The notes under the pieces were generated by a model. It was given only the letters and a program-made list of their open reading frames with translations, was not told the DNA's origin and did no database searches. Both the position numbers and the translations under genes were made by a program. Positions 45,570 through 54,203 of a stretch of DNA of 64,000 nt are shown one piece after another. Within the stretch, counting starts at the first letter, position 1, and each line of letters starts with the position of its first letter. The stretch spans positions 62,001-126,000 of the forward strand of contig JBEVXU010000004.1 of the NCBI GenBank assembly GCA_040505895.1. Reading direction: 5' to 3'. Origin of the DNA: Vondammii sp040505895 (GTDB lineage Bacteria > Pseudomonadota > Gammaproteobacteria > Chromatiales > Chromatiaceae).

Positions 45570-46346
45570 ATGGGTTTTCTACAAGACAAGCGCATCCTCA
45601 TCGTTGGCGTTGCCAGCAACCGTTCCATCGCCTGGGGCACCGCCCTGGCCATGCACCAGCAAGGTGCTCAACTCGCCTTCACCTACCAGACAGAGAAATT
45701 GAAGGGGAGGGTCGAAAAGATGGCCGCTGAAGTGGGTTCTGACATCGTGCTACCCCTGGATGTCGGATCCGATCAGCAGATCGACGACGTCTTCAGTGAA
45801 TTGGGTAAACAGTGGGATGGCCTCGACAGTATCGTCCACTCGGTCGGTTTTGCCCCACGTGACCAGTTGGAGGGTAACTATATGGATGCGGTCTCCCGTG
45901 AAGGTTTCTCCATTGCCCACGATATCAGCTCCTACAGTTTTGCCGCCTTGGGCAAGGCAGGGCGGGAGATGATGGCGGGGCGTAACGGCTCGCTGCTGAC
46001 CATGAGCTACCTGGGCGCCGTACGTACCGTACCCAATTACAACGTCATGGGAGTCGCCAAGGCAAGCCTTGAGGCCAACGTCCGCTATATGGCCGATGCT
46101 CTAGGTCCCGTAGGCACCCGTGTAAACGCAGTTTCAGCCGGACCCATACGCACCCTAGCCTCAGCCGGTATCGGTGGTTTCAAGGGTATGCTGGCGGAAG
46201 CCGAGGCAAAGACGCCACTGCGCCGCAATGTCACTATCGCAGAGGTGGGCAACAGCGCTGCATTCCTCTGCTCTGATCTCGCCTCCGGCATCACCGGTGA
46301 CGTACTCTATGTTGACTCCGGTTACCATATCCTCGCCATGGCGTGA
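45570..46346 (+). CDS. fabI: enoyl-[ACP] reductase (NADH) FabI
   Basis: Last step of the fatty acid elongation cycle. 258 residues; the short-chain reductase start GVASNRSIAWGTALAMHQQG, SVGFAPRDQLEGNYMDAVSR, and the active-site spacing Tyr-x6-Lys in YNVMGVAKASLEANVRY. The gene order yejABEF-fabI-ppiD is known in Pseudomonas. A bidirectional terminator follows. Confidence 0.97.
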   Translation: MGFLQDKRILIVGVASNRSIAWGTALAMHQQGAQLAFTYQTEKLKGRVEKMAAEVGSDIVLPLDVGSDQQIDDVFSELGKQWDGLDSIVHSVGFAPRDQLEGNYMDAVSREGFSIAHDISSYSFAALGKAGREMMAGRNGSLLTMSYLGAVRTVPNYNVMGVAKASLEANVRYMADALGPVGTRVNAVSAGPIRTLASAGIGGFKGMLAEAEAKTPLRRNVTIAEVGNSAAFLCSDLASGITGDVLYVDSGYHILAMA

Positions 46347-46433
46347 TCTACTTTTGCAGGGTGTAGTTAATAGACCATGACTGCACTCCACCGTGGCGCA
46401 ATGCGCCCTGCACACCCGGCCATAGAGTGATAC

Positions 46434-46474
46434 AAAAAAGCCGCTCCGGACTTATAGCCCGGAGCGGCTTTTTT
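46434..46474. terminator. bidirectional intrinsic terminator between fabI and ppiD
   Basis: The stem AGCCGCTCCGG / CCGGAGCGGCT with a loop of about eight bases, flanked by A6 on the left and T6 on the right. It serves both convergent genes. Confidence 0.92.
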
Positions 46475-46493
46475 GTGCGCTGAAAGGGAGTAT

Positions 46494-48407
46494 TTACTCT
46501 TCTTTCTTCACCATTTGTATATCGGCAGCTGCACGCAGATTTTCCACCATCTGTTGGAAATAGTTGCGCCCAAGAGAGCGCTGCAGAGCACTTCGTGCTG
46601 CAGCTTCGCCCCCTATCTGCGCGAGGTCATCAGCCGTACCATCATTCACCTGCTTCAAGGCAATCACTGCAACATTACCGCCGGCAAGCTGAGCTTGACC
46701 AAAGCTCGCCTTACCCTCTTCCGGGCGCGGCATAACAAAGAGATGCGATACCAGTCCAGCAGGCAAATCACGACTATCTCGTTCCACCAACCCTTTCTGC
46801 TCCAGCAATAATCCATTATCTTGGGCCAGTGTATCAATGGCAGCACCCGCCTTAAGCTGTGCAACGAGTGTGTCGGCCTGCTCTCTGGCTTTCTCCCCAG
46901 CCCCATCCACTTTGAGTTTAGTCGTAATCTCGACTGAGACATCGGCAAGTTCTTTGAGAGCAGCCTCCTCATGCTCAAGAATGCGAAGCACCACCATATG
47001 CTCTGCACCCAGCTCAATTACCTCACTATTATGTCCACCGGAGAGTACATCATCACTAAATGCGGCTGAGGCCACTTTCAGTGATGAAGCGATTCCCTCA
47101 CCACCATCACGTGTAAACCAGCCACTCTCACTTACTTCAAGATTCAATACGGCAGCCGCGGGCTCCAGGCTGTCCGGGTCTTCATAGGCCTGGTCATTCA
47201 TCTTCTCCGCATACTCGTAGAAGAGTCGCTCGGCCTGATCTTTCAGATGGGCAACCTTCACCTCATCCCTCGCCTCATCAAACGACTTACCCTGCTTGGG
47301 ACGAATACCGGTCAACTGGATAATATGGAAACCGAACTCGGTGCGAACAGGCTCACTGATCGCACCCTCATTCATGGCAAACGCCGCTGCGTCGAAGGCG
47401 TCATCCATCTCACCCTTGCCGAAGTAACCGAGATCACCACCCATATCGGAAGTACCAGGATCCTGGGACAACTCTTTCGCAACAGCGGAGAAATCCTCGC
47501 CTCCATTAATTCGTACAAGGGCGGTGTCAGCCAGCGCTCTTGCACTGCTCTCAGCTGCCTCATCATTGGTTGCATCAACAGCGATCAAGATATGACGGGC
47601 GCTACGCTGCTCTTCTGTAATGTAGTCACTCTTGTGCTGATCGTAATATTCAAGCATTGCCTCTTCGTCCGCTTCCAAGGTGCTTGCGATATTCTCCAGA
47701 TCCAGTTCCAGATAGAGTACCTTGACCCGTTCAGGGGCCATAAACTCATCATGATGAGCATCGTAGTAGCTCTGGGTGTCACTTTCATTTACAGCTATTG
47801 TGCCGGTAAAGCGGGCACTGGGAACAATCAGGTAATCGACCGCTCGTTTCTGTTGACTCAGCCGCACCAATTCGTTGACCTCGGCAGAGGTAACAAACTC
47901 TGACACGGAGATCGCTCTGGGAAGTTGCTCACTTACCAAACCACTTCTGACCTGTGCTTCAAAGCCGGCCTGGGTCAGCCCTTGCATGCTGACTCCACGC
48001 TCGTAGGCGGCCTGATTGAATACTCCACCTGCCTGAAAGTTTTGCATGCTACGGATGGTGCCGCGCACCTGTTCATCACCGGCACGGAGGTTAAGCTGAT
48101 CAGTCGCCTGCATGATCAAGCTATTGCGGATCATAGCGGCCAGCACTTCCTTGCGCAGAACTGTTTCGTCAATTAATTCCGGACGGTAGTTCTTTCCAAG
48201 ACGTTCCCGCAGATTCTGCCGAAACTCCCGGTAACCGCGATCAAACGCTTTCTCAGTGATCTCCTGACCGTTGACGGAGACCATCACCGGGTCTGAGCTG
48301 ACACCGAGGTACTCCTGAATTCCCCAAAGGGCAAAAGGTACACTAATCAATACAACAATGACCCAGGCGATCACTCCCTGAGCGCTTTCCCTAATGGACT
48401 GAAGCAT
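46494..48407 (-). CDS. ppiD: periplasmic folding factor PpiD
   Basis: 637 residues. An N-terminal membrane anchor (VIAWVIVVLISVPFALWGIQ) is followed by a SurA-like N-domain (about 35-200), a parvulin domain (about 265-360: ARHILIAVDATND ... DLGYFGKGEMDDAFD ... FGFHIIQLT), and a C-terminal SurA-like part. PpiD helps proteins leaving the Sec translocon. It follows hupB and two tRNAs in a conserved order. Confidence 0.94.
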   Translation of the reverse strand: MLQSIRESAQGVIAWVIVVLISVPFALWGIQEYLGVSSDPVMVSVNGQEITEKAFDRGYREFRQNLRERLGKNYRPELIDETVLRKEVLAAMIRNSLIMQATDQLNLRAGDEQVRGTIRSMQNFQAGGVFNQAAYERGVSMQGLTQAGFEAQVRSGLVSEQLPRAISVSEFVTSAEVNELVRLSQQKRAVDYLIVPSARFTGTIAVNESDTQSYYDAHHDEFMAPERVKVLYLELDLENIASTLEADEEAMLEYYDQHKSDYITEEQRSARHILIAVDATNDEAAESSARALADTALVRINGGEDFSAVAKELSQDPGTSDMGGDLGYFGKGEMDDAFDAAAFAMNEGAISEPVRTEFGFHIIQLTGIRPKQGKSFDEARDEVKVAHLKDQAERLFYEYAEKMNDQAYEDPDSLEPAAAVLNLEVSESGWFTRDGGEGIASSLKVASAAFSDDVLSGGHNSEVIELGAEHMVVLRILEHEEAALKELADVSVEITTKLKVDGAGEKAREQADTLVAQLKAGAAIDTLAQDNGLLLEQKGLVERDSRDLPAGLVSHLFVMPRPEEGKASFGQAQLAGGNVAVIALKQVNDGTADDLAQIGGEAAARSALQRSLGRNYFQQMVENLRAAADIQMVKKEE

Positions 48408-48433
48408 GATGGGACTCGTGAATTATTATGGAG

Positions 48434-48594
48434 CCTCTGATTAATTCTGAATGAAGTAGATTGTGATTCAAAATATTCGAATTCAAGGCGTAAATCGCAC
48501 GTAATAGCAGGCTATTGCGAAGATTTACAACAAAGAATTTGGACATTTTGGACTCAATATTCGAATTCACGAAATTGATCAGAGATTCCTTCTA
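48434..48594. repeat. MITE-like long imperfect palindrome
   Basis: The centre GTAAATCGCACGTAATAGC pairs with GCTATTGCGAAGATTTAC around 48491-48528. The outer ends (CTCTGATTAATT on the left; AATTGATCAGAG on the right) and AATATTCGAATTC-like segments also mirror each other. No coding capacity. This looks like a non-autonomous repeat between ppiD and the tRNA genes. Confidence 0.6.
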
Positions 48595-48613
48595 TGTTAT
48601 GGGTAAAAAAAAA

Positions 48614-48635
48614 CGGGGTATCTATCGATACCCCG
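48614..48635 (-). terminator. intrinsic terminator after the tRNA genes
   Basis: A perfect nine-base stem CGGGGTATC / GATACCCCG followed on the minus strand by a run of nine T. It ends the hupB-tRNA transcript. Confidence 0.9.
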
Positions 48636-48649
48636 CTTCTCTTTAATAC

Positions 48650-48726
48650 TGGCGGAGCGGACGGGACTCGAACCCGCGACCCCCGGCGTGACAGGCCGGT
48701 ATTCTAACCAACTGAACTACCGCTCC
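48650..48726 (-). tRNA. tRNA-Asp (GTC)
   Basis: 77 nt including CCA. The acceptor GGAGCGG pairs with CCGCTCC; the anticodon loop CTGTCAC gives GTC; the T-arm GGGTTCGAGTCCC is present. It lies between tRNA-Val and a terminator. Confidence 0.97.
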
Positions 48727-48731
48727 AAAAA

Positions 48732-48807
48732 TGGTGGGTGCTGCAGGGCTCGAACCTGCGACCCTCGCCTTGTAAGGGCGATGCTCTCCCAGCTGAGCTA
48801 AGCACCC
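48732..48807 (-). tRNA. tRNA-Val (TAC)
   Basis: 76 nt including CCA. The acceptor GGGTGCT pairs with AGCACCC; the anticodon loop CTTACAA gives TAC; the T-arm CAGGTTCGAGCCCTG is present. It follows hupB by 12 bases and is five bases from tRNA-Asp. Confidence 0.97.
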
Positions 48808-48819
48808 GATGAAGGCGCG

Positions 48820-49092
48820 CTAGTTTACGGCATCCTTAAGGGCTTTACCAGCCTTGAATGCAGGATTTTTCGACGCTTTGATCTGTATAGTTGCACCGGT
48901 CTGGGGATTGCGTCCGGTACGGGCTGCACGCTCACGTACAGAGAATGAACCAAAACCGATTACAGAAACCTGGTCACCGTTTTTTAGCGCTTCAGTAATT
49001 CCACCAATAAGGCCATCTAGTGCACGTCCTGCAGCAGCCTTAGAGATATCGGCAGCGTCAGCCATGGCGTCGATCAGTTCCGTCTTATTCAT
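48820..49092 (-). CDS. hupB: nucleoid protein HU-beta
   Basis: 90-residue DNA-bending protein: MNKTELIDAMADAADISKAA, VSVIGFGSFSVRERAARTGR, NPQTGATIQIKASKNPAFKAG. The DNA-binding Pro-containing arm is intact. GGGGAG precedes the ATG. It is located after lon, as in Pseudomonas and E. coli, with the two tRNA genes on its 3' side. Confidence 0.97.
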   Translation of the reverse strand: MNKTELIDAMADAADISKAAAGRALDGLIGGITEALKNGDQVSVIGFGSFSVRERAARTGRNPQTGATIQIKASKNPAFKAGKALKDAVN

Positions 49093-49338
49093 TAAGTGTT
49101 CTCCCCTTTGGATATTTAGTTGTTTGCGCAGCTTTATGGCGCATTCGTGTTAACTCTTGCAGAAATGCAAGAGTATGCGAAAACGGGCTCAATTTATACC
49201 AGTGCCCAGGAATAAGTGTCAAGCAAAGCCTGTCAAAAAACCCTAATTCCATGCACTTTTCAGGCGCACAGTAATTCTATTCGTTAAAAACTTTTTTGTG
49301 GCTGAGAAAAACAGCCTCACTCTGCAGAATTGGTGCCA

Positions 49339-51801
49339 TTAGTGCTGGGTAAGTCCACCACCTTTCTTTGCTCCCGGTTTCACTGCAGAGGACTTTGATT
49401 TTGCCGTTGCAGGTGTATCTGCAGCCGACTCTTCCGCTCCGGCCAGTGGCTCCGGCATACGAGTCAAGGCGATATCCAATACCTGGTCTATCCAACGTAC
49501 CGGTTTTATATCCAAATGCTGTTTGATATTCCTTGGTATATCGACCAGATCACGCTCATTTTCATCTGGAATGATGACTGTCTTGATACCGCCTCTATGA
49601 GCTGCCAAAAGCTTCTCCTTAAGGCCCCCTATAGGCAGTACCTCACCTCGCAGGGTAATCTCCCCTGTCATAGCAACATCTGCTCTCACAGGGATTTTTG
49701 TCAGCGCAGAGACCAGGCAGGTACACATTCCAACACCGGCACTGGGGCCATCTTTTGGCGTCGCCCCTTCGGGCACATGTACATGAAGGTCATACTTCTG
49801 ATAGAAGTCCTCCTCAATGCCAAGTAGACCGGCACGGCTACGCACCACTGTCATCGCCGCCTGAATCGACTCCTGCATCACATCGCCCAACTGACCCGTA
49901 TGACTGAGTCTGCCTTTGCCGGGAACCAGTGCCGCTTCGATGTGAAGCAACTCGCCACCCACCTCGGTCCATGCCAAGCCGGTTACCTGTCCTACCTGAT
50001 CGTGTTCCTCGGCCTCACCATAGCGGAAGCGTTGTACACCAAGATATTTTTCCAAACTCTTGGGGGTGATAATCAACTGTTTGTCGCGTTTATTGAGAAG
50101 AATATCCTTAACCACTTTGCGACAGATCTTGGAAATCTCTCGTTCCAGGTTACGCACCCCCGCCTCACGAGTGAAGTAGCGAACGATGTCGCGAATGGAA
50201 GCTTCCCTGATCTGTATCTCACTCTCCTTAAGACCATTATTCTCCATCTGCTTTGGGATCAGGTAGCGTATGGCGATATTGACCTTCTCCTCCTCGGTAT
50301 AGCCGGAGAGACGTATCACCTCCATACGATCAAGCAGTGCCGCCGGGATATTCAGTGTATTGGCGGTAGCCACAAACATGACCTCTGAGAGATCAAAATC
50401 CACTTCAAGATAGTGATCACCAAAGGTGTGGTTCTGCTCTGGATCCAAAACTTCTAAAAGCGCGGATGCCGGATCACCACGGAAATCCATCGCCATCTTA
50501 TCTATCTCATCCAACAGGAAGAGTGGATTACGGGTACCTATCTTGGAGAGGTTCTGGAGGATCTTACCCGGAAGCGCACCAATATAAGTTCTGCGATGAC
50601 CACGAATCTCCGCCTCATCACGGATACCACCGAGGGCCATACGAATAAATTTACGACTGGTGGCACGTGCAATAGACTGCCCTACAGAGGTTTTACCCAC
50701 GCCAGGAGGTCCGACCAGACAGAGGATCGGGCCCTTGAGCTTGCGCACACGCTGCTGTACGGCAAGATACTCGATGATCCGCTCTTTCACCTTTTCGAGT
50801 CCGTAGTGGTCGGCCTCAAGTACATCTTCCGCCGCCTTCAGGTCATGACGGATTTTGCTGCGCTTTTTCCACGGTACCCCAACCAGAGTGTCGATATAGT
50901 TGCGCACTACCGTCGCCTCAGCAGACATCGGTGACATCAGCTTCAGCTTGTTCAGTTCGTTCTGTGCCTTGGTTTTTGCTTCCTTCGGCATACCTGCCTT
51001 TTCAATGCGGTTGGCAAGGTCTTCAATCTCGTTAGGCGCTTCATCCAGCTCACCCAACTCCTTTTGGATCGCCTTCATCTGTTCGTTGAGATAGTACTCG
51101 CGCTGATTCTTCTCCATCTGCCGTTTTACCCGGCCACGAATCCGCTTCTCCATCTGCAGCAGATCATTTTCTGATTCCATCAGCACCATCAGGTGCTCAA
51201 GACGCTCCTGCACATCCGCCATCTCGAGCACATGCTGCTTCTCTTCCAGCTTCAACGACATATGCGCCGCCATGGTATCTGCCAAGCGGCTCGGATCGTC
51301 GATACTTGAGAGCGAGGTTAAAACCTCGGGTGGAACCTTCTTGTTGAGTTTCACATATTGATCAAAAAGGGCTGTTGAGGAGCGCATCAACACATCCATC
51401 TCGCGCTCTTCGAGGGTAATCTTGTCGTGAACAGTGCTCGATTGGGCGGAGAAAAAGCTATCAGTGGTAACAAACCGTCCCACCTTAGTCCTCTCGCTAC
51501 CCTCAACCAATACCTTGACAGTACCGTCCGGCAATTTGAGAAGTTGAAGAATATTGGCCATGGTACCGATACCATGCATATCCTTAACAGCAGGATCATC
51601 CGTCTCAGCACTCATCTGTGCAACCAGGAGGATCTGCTTGTTGTCCTTCATTGCCGCATCCAGCGCCTTAATCGACTTATCCCTGCCGACAAAAAGCGGT
51701 ATCACCATGTGTGGATAAACCACCACATCGCGCAGCGGTAGAACAGGGGTGATGGATTTAGGATCAATGATCTCGGTGGTGCCTTTATTCTCTTCACCCA
51801 T
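49339..51801 (-). CDS. lon: ATP-dependent protease Lon
   Basis: 820 residues from ATG 51799-51801, eight bases after AAGGAG; an upstream GTG sits too close to that site. The N-terminal substrate domain starts ITPVLPLRDVVVYPHMVIPL; Walker A is GPPGVGKTSVGQSIA; Walker B is LFLLDEIDKM. The Ser-Lys protease dyad lies in PKDGPSAGVGMCTCL and TKIPVRADVAMTGEITL. A short Ala/Ser/Lys-rich tail follows. A sigma-32-type promoter lies upstream. Confidence 0.98.
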   Translation of the reverse strand: MGEENKGTTEIIDPKSITPVLPLRDVVVYPHMVIPLFVGRDKSIKALDAAMKDNKQILLVAQMSAETDDPAVKDMHGIGTMANILQLLKLPDGTVKVLVEGSERTKVGRFVTTDSFFSAQSSTVHDKITLEEREMDVLMRSSTALFDQYVKLNKKVPPEVLTSLSSIDDPSRLADTMAAHMSLKLEEKQHVLEMADVQERLEHLMVLMESENDLLQMEKRIRGRVKRQMEKNQREYYLNEQMKAIQKELGELDEAPNEIEDLANRIEKAGMPKEAKTKAQNELNKLKLMSPMSAEATVVRNYIDTLVGVPWKKRSKIRHDLKAAEDVLEADHYGLEKVKERIIEYLAVQQRVRKLKGPILCLVGPPGVGKTSVGQSIARATSRKFIRMALGGIRDEAEIRGHRRTYIGALPGKILQNLSKIGTRNPLFLLDEIDKMAMDFRGDPASALLEVLDPEQNHTFGDHYLEVDFDLSEVMFVATANTLNIPAALLDRMEVIRLSGYTEEEKVNIAIRYLIPKQMENNGLKESEIQIREASIRDIVRYFTREAGVRNLEREISKICRKVVKDILLNKRDKQLIITPKSLEKYLGVQRFRYGEAEEHDQVGQVTGLAWTEVGGELLHIEAALVPGKGRLSHTGQLGDVMQESIQAAMTVVRSRAGLLGIEEDFYQKYDLHVHVPEGATPKDGPSAGVGMCTCLVSALTKIPVRADVAMTGEITLRGEVLPIGGLKEKLLAAHRGGIKTVIIPDENERDLVDIPRNIKQHLDIKPVRWIDQVLDIALTRMPEPLAGAEESAADTPATAKSKSSAVKPGAKKGGGLTQH

Positions 51802-51934
51802 AGCGGGCACTCCTTATGAAAGGGACTTCTGATGACCCGGTAATAAAACCGTTCGGCCGACACTTGGATTAAGTGAACAGCTGCAATACATCAAAGAATC
51901 GGGATTTTGTCGGCAACGGGGCCAGTTTAATGAA

Positions 51935-51963
51935 GGGTGGGGATTACCTGGGCGAATTTCAAC
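51935..51963 (-). promoter_or_regulatory. sigma-32-type heat-shock promoter candidate for lon
   Basis: On the minus strand GTTGAAA (51957-51963) and CCCCACCC (51935-51942) are separated by 14 bases. This fits the sigma-32 pattern CTTGAAA-N13-15-CCCCATNT. It lies about 135 bases before the lon start, in the clpX-lon gap. Confidence 0.65.
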
Positions 51964-51995
51964 TACCTGACGCGGAATTCACTGCACCTAACAGA

Positions 51996-53267
51996 TCAAT
52001 CCGATGCAGCCAGTTGCTTCTCTCCGCCTTGATAAATGATGTAGGGTGTACTCTCGCCCCTGATCACCGGACCATCGACCACGACTGTACTGACATCGTC
52101 CATCGACGGAAGGTCATACATGGTATCGAGCAAGACTTGTTCAAGTATGGTCCGTAGGCCACGCGCACCGGTCTTACGGCCCATCGCCTTGACCGCGATT
52201 GCACTCAGGGCATCATCCCGCAACTCAAGCTCACAATCCTCCATTTCAAACAGCCGTTTGTACTGTTTGACCAGCGCATTCTTCGGTTCAGTCAGAATTC
52301 TTATCAGCGCCTCTTCATCCAGTTCCTCCAGAGTGGCGACCACCGGGAGACGACCGACAAACTCAGGAATTAGGCCATAACGGATGAGATCCTCCGGCTC
52401 GACACCGGTGAGCACCTCACCCACTTTGCTCGTCTCATCCTTGCTGTGAACCACGGCGGAAAAACCGATACCGCCCTTTTCCGAGCGATCACGGATCACC
52501 TTTTCAAGACCGGCAAATGCACCGCCGACAATGAATAGGATGTTTGAGGTATCAACCTGGAGAAACTCCTGCTGTGGATGTTTTCTGCCACCCTGGGGAG
52601 GCACCGAAGCGACAGTACCTTCAATCAGCTTCAGTAGCGCCTGCTGCACGCCTTCACCCGATACATCCCGTGTAATCGAAGGGTTATCGGACTTGCGGGA
52701 GATCTTATCGATCTCATCGATATAGACGATGCCTGTCTGGGCTTTCTCTACGTCGTAATCACACTTTTGCAGTAGTTTCTGGATGATATTCTCGACATCC
52801 TCACCCACATAGCCTGCCTCGGTAAGGGTAGTGGCATCGGCGATTGTGAAGGGAACGTTGAGCATCCGCGCCAGCGTCTCGGCCAGAAGCGTCTTACCGC
52901 AACCGGTCGGGCCAATCAGCAGAATATTGCTCTTGGATATCTCGATATCATCTTTTTTGTTCTCAGCATCGAGACGTTTGTAGTGATTGTAGACGGCCAC
53001 GGAGAGCACTTTTTTTGCCCGCGCCTGCCCGATCACATACTGATTCAACAGATCGTTAAGCTCGTGGGGTTTGGGTAGCTTACCAACCGATTCACTCTCC
53101 CCTTCCTGCATCTCTTCACGAATAATGTCATTACACAACTCGACACATTCGTCACAGATGAAGACAGAGGGACCGGCGATCAGCTTGCGTACTTCATGCT
53201 GACTTTTCCCACAGAAAGAGCAGTAAAGCAGCTTTCCATCGTCGCCCCTGGTCTTATCTTCGCTCAT
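51996..53267 (-). CDS. clpX: ATP-dependent unfoldase ClpX
   Basis: 423 residues. A C4 zinc finger (YCSFCGKSQHEV ... FICDECVELC) is followed by an AAA+ module with Walker A LLIGPTGCGKTLLAETLA, Walker B TGIVYIDEIDKI, pore-loop region AGYVGEDVENI, sensor II, and the ClpP-binding IGF-like loop region (KGGIGFSAV). It feeds substrates to ClpP, encoded upstream. Confidence 0.98.
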   Translation of the reverse strand: MSEDKTRGDDGKLLYCSFCGKSQHEVRKLIAGPSVFICDECVELCNDIIREEMQEGESESVGKLPKPHELNDLLNQYVIGQARAKKVLSVAVYNHYKRLDAENKKDDIEISKSNILLIGPTGCGKTLLAETLARMLNVPFTIADATTLTEAGYVGEDVENIIQKLLQKCDYDVEKAQTGIVYIDEIDKISRKSDNPSITRDVSGEGVQQALLKLIEGTVASVPPQGGRKHPQQEFLQVDTSNILFIVGGAFAGLEKVIRDRSEKGGIGFSAVVHSKDETSKVGEVLTGVEPEDLIRYGLIPEFVGRLPVVATLEELDEEALIRILTEPKNALVKQYKRLFEMEDCELELRDDALSAIAVKAMGRKTGARGLRTILEQVLLDTMYDLPSMDDVSTVVVDGPVIRGESTPYIIYQGGEKQLAASD

Positions 53268-53428
53268 ACAGGCACCCTCTCAAACCACAAATCAAATCTA
53301 CAGAAAATCGATCCATCTACACGCATATATGGCCCATGATATCCGATTACAAGCGCTTAGCAAGGATCGGCACCATCAAAGACCAGCTTTCTCCAGCGAA
53401 AAACCGTCACTCTGGAGTGTGGTATTTC

Positions 53429-54067
53429 TTACTCCGCCGTCTGCGGCCGTCGCTCGAGCACAGTGTCGATCAGACCGTATTCCGCCGCCCCTTCGCCACT
53501 CATAAAATTATCCCGCTCGGTATCCCTTTCGATTGTCTCAAGGGACTGACCTGTGTGCTTGGCCATCAGACCATTCAGCCGGTCACGCAGAAGCAGAATT
53601 TCTTTCGCATGAATTTCAATATCGGTAGCCTGCCCCTGGAATCCGCCCAACGGCTGGTGAATCATCATCCGGGAGTTGGGCAGGCAGAAGCGTTTGCCGG
53701 ATTCACCTCCGGCCAACAGGAAAGCACCCATACTGGCCGCCTGACCGATACACATTGTGCTCACATTGGGGCGCACAAATTGCATAGTGTCATAGATCGC
53801 CAAGCCGGCACTGACGGAACCACCAGGAGAGTTGATATATATATGGATATCCTTGTCCGGGTTTTCCGACTCCAGAAACAGCAGTTGAGCAACAATCAAA
53901 TTGGCCATCTGATCCTCAACCGTTCCAACCAGAAAGATCACCCGCTCTTTCAGTAGTCTCGAATAGATATCATAAGAACGCTCACCCCTGGCAGTCTGCT
54001 CGACAACCATAGGGATCAAGCCCAAACCTTGTGCACCCAATCCACCCATATTACTGATATCGGTCAT
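53429..54067 (-). CDS. clpP: ATP-dependent Clp protease proteolytic subunit
   Basis: 212 residues. Catalytic Ser in CIGQAASMGAFLLAGG, His in SRMMIHQPLGG, Asp in the ERDTERDNFM region. N-terminal gating segment IPMVVEQTARGERSYDI. AAGGA lies before the ATG. The order tig-clpP-clpX-lon is conserved. Confidence 0.98.
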   Translation of the reverse strand: MTDISNMGGLGAQGLGLIPMVVEQTARGERSYDIYSRLLKERVIFLVGTVEDQMANLIVAQLLFLESENPDKDIHIYINSPGGSVSAGLAIYDTMQFVRPNVSTMCIGQAASMGAFLLAGGESGKRFCLPNSRMMIHQPLGGFQGQATDIEIHAKEILLLRDRLNGLMAKHTGQSLETIERDTERDNFMSGEGAAEYGLIDTVLERRPQTAE

Positions 54068-54151
54068 TGCTGAGAAATCCTTAATTTAACCAAATGTGTG
54101 CAGGCCCTGATCCCGTCGATCAACGGCTGATATGCGTATACCCTAAATTAA

Positions 54152-54173
54152 AGGGGTGGCAGAAGCCACCCCT
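54152..54173 (-). terminator. hairpin between tig and clpP
   Basis: AGGGGTGGC-agaa-GCCACCCCT forms a nine-base perfect stem followed on the minus strand by TTTAATTT. Probably a terminator or attenuator of tig. Confidence 0.65.
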
Positions 54174-54203
54174 AAAAGACCACAGAACTATTGTAGAAAA
54201 TGA

